Positions 63,549 through 64,000 of a DNA stretch of 64,000 bases are shown one piece after another. The stretch is from Cyanobium sp. FGCU52 (GTDB lineage Bacteria > Cyanobacteriota > Cyanobacteriia > PCC-6307 > Cyanobiaceae). The stretch's first letter is position 1; the number at the start of each line of letters is the position of its first letter. The stretch spans positions 62,001 through 126,000 of the forward strand of contig JANWUS010000053.1 of the NCBI GenBank assembly GCA_024958715.1. The letters run 5' to 3'. The notes under the pieces are model-generated. The model did not search any database. It was not told where the DNA came from and was given only the letters and a program-made list of their open reading frames with translations. The position numbers were made by a program, and so were the translations under genes.

Positions 63549-64000
63549 GGCGTGGGGGTTCTCCCGGGCGAGCCCGCGGGCGGGCTCCCGGAGGCCGCTT
63601 CACGCAGACCCTGGCGGGAGCGGTTCCAGATGGTGAGCAGGGCCAGGACCGCCATCAGTGCCAGCAGCCCCCGGCTCCAGAGCCCCGGGGCCACCCCCAC
63701 GCCGAGCAGCAGGGCCAGCAGGCCGTAGGCGAAGGCGCGATCACTCTTGCCCAGGGGACCGTCGTAGCGGCGGCGCGCCCCCAGCGGCACCACCACGATC
63801 CCGGCCAGTTCCGTGATCACCCCCAGCACCATCGTGAGGCTGAGCAGCAGGGGATCGAGCCCCGGCACCAGCGCCAGGGGCAGGTAGAGGGCCGCATCGG
63901 CGAGCACGTCGCCGAGTTCGTTGAGCACGGCGCCGCTGGGCGTGGCCTGGTGGAACTCGCGGGCGAGCATGCCGTCGAGGGCATTGAGCCCCATGCGCAC
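63545..64000 (-). CDS. CDP-alcohol phosphatidyltransferase-like protein (5' end outside window)
   Basis: The visible 151 residues start within the catalytic motif: NALDGMLAREFHQATPSGAVLNELGDVLAD. In the canonical DGx2ARx8Gx3Dx3D, the third-group Asp is Asn here, with another Asp further on, as in the YnbA-type subgroup. Four hydrophobic helices follow. The gene continues beyond base 64000. It is translationally coupled to the CdsA-like gene, and the three genes run as one unit. Confidence 0.82.
   Translation of the reverse strand: MRMGLNALDGMLAREFHQATPSGAVLNELGDVLADAALYLPLALVPGLDPLLLSLTMVLGVITELAGIVVVPLGARRRYDGPLGKSDRAFAYGLLALLLGVGVAPGLWSRGLLALMAVLALLTIWNRSRQGLREAASGSPPAGSPGRTPTP

Noticed and set aside
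1-64000. tRNA, rRNA and CRISPR arrays
   Set aside because: I scanned intergenic gaps by eye for TψC-like GGTTCGAATC and spaced repeats and saw none; this is not a covariance-model search, so a small RNA could be missed.

Overview
The window reads as chromosomal core sequence of a GC-rich picocyanobacterium of the Synechococcus/Cyanobium type. The basis is Psb27, a cytochrome c6, a ferrochelatase with a C-terminal chlorophyll-binding-like helix, several small proteins that look cyanobacterium-specific (DUF2854-, DUF3153- and DUF1824-like), and very compact gene packing with frequent ATGA/GTGA/TTGA stop-start overlaps. The strain is not identifiable from this alone. I found no rRNA, tRNA, IS element, prophage or CRISPR array. 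Both ends cut genes: ppsA at base 1 and a CDP-alcohol phosphatidyltransferase at base 64000.

Layout. 1-9 kb: ppsA (partial), a secreted protein, an ilvB-nuclease-like-membrane-protein operon, an M23 peptidase with hemH, then a divergent tyrosine recombinase coupled to cobO. 9-15.6 kb: pyrH-frr-reductase, a lone cyclic-nucleotide-binding domain, transaldolase with EF-hands, and ftsI preceded by an FtsL-like gene. 15.6-25 kb: CPBP protease, a double phosphatase, a dihydroorotase-like pseudoenzyme, lepB, an unusual membrane protein, Spx/ArsC-like and ferredoxin genes, a methyltransferase, a first pyrophosphatase and an HTH protein. 25-34.6 kb: proS, psb27, purA, a PfkB kinase, cutA, cobK, ssb and argB. 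34.6-38.7 kb: priA and rpoD, divergent, with overlapping promoters and a 415-base rpoD leader.

38.8-44.1 kb is a cell-envelope glycosylation block: an AT-richer GT39-like gene, a DPM-synthase/GtrA fusion, a second GT39 protein and a PAP2 phosphatase. 44.2-49.2 kb: hemC, a ClC channel, an L,D-transpeptidase and a second pyrophosphatase. 49.3-54.7 kb: M32 carboxypeptidase, a secreted HEXXH protein, OsmC plus a DCC protein, YjbQ, PhhB and a Coq4 homologue. 54.8-59.5 kb: clpB, three small or secreted unknowns, and petJ. 59.6-64 kb: an epimerase with hemE, and a PlsC/CdsA-like/CDP-alcohol-transferase cluster.

Themes. Tetrapyrrole genes are scattered through the window (hemH, hemC, hemE, cobO, cobK), as are envelope genes (ftsI, FtsL-like, M23, L,D-transpeptidase, glycosyltransferases, PAP2, lipid cluster). 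Several proteins look like degenerate or remodelled family members: SNase-like, dihydroorotase-like, and pyrophosphatase with a changed active-site Asp. A recurring TAGCGT/TAGGRT-type hexamer about 21-35 bases before many start codons is the best candidate for the local -10 element; I used it to choose several starts. All coordinates and motifs come from reading the sequence; family names are by recognition, without database searches.
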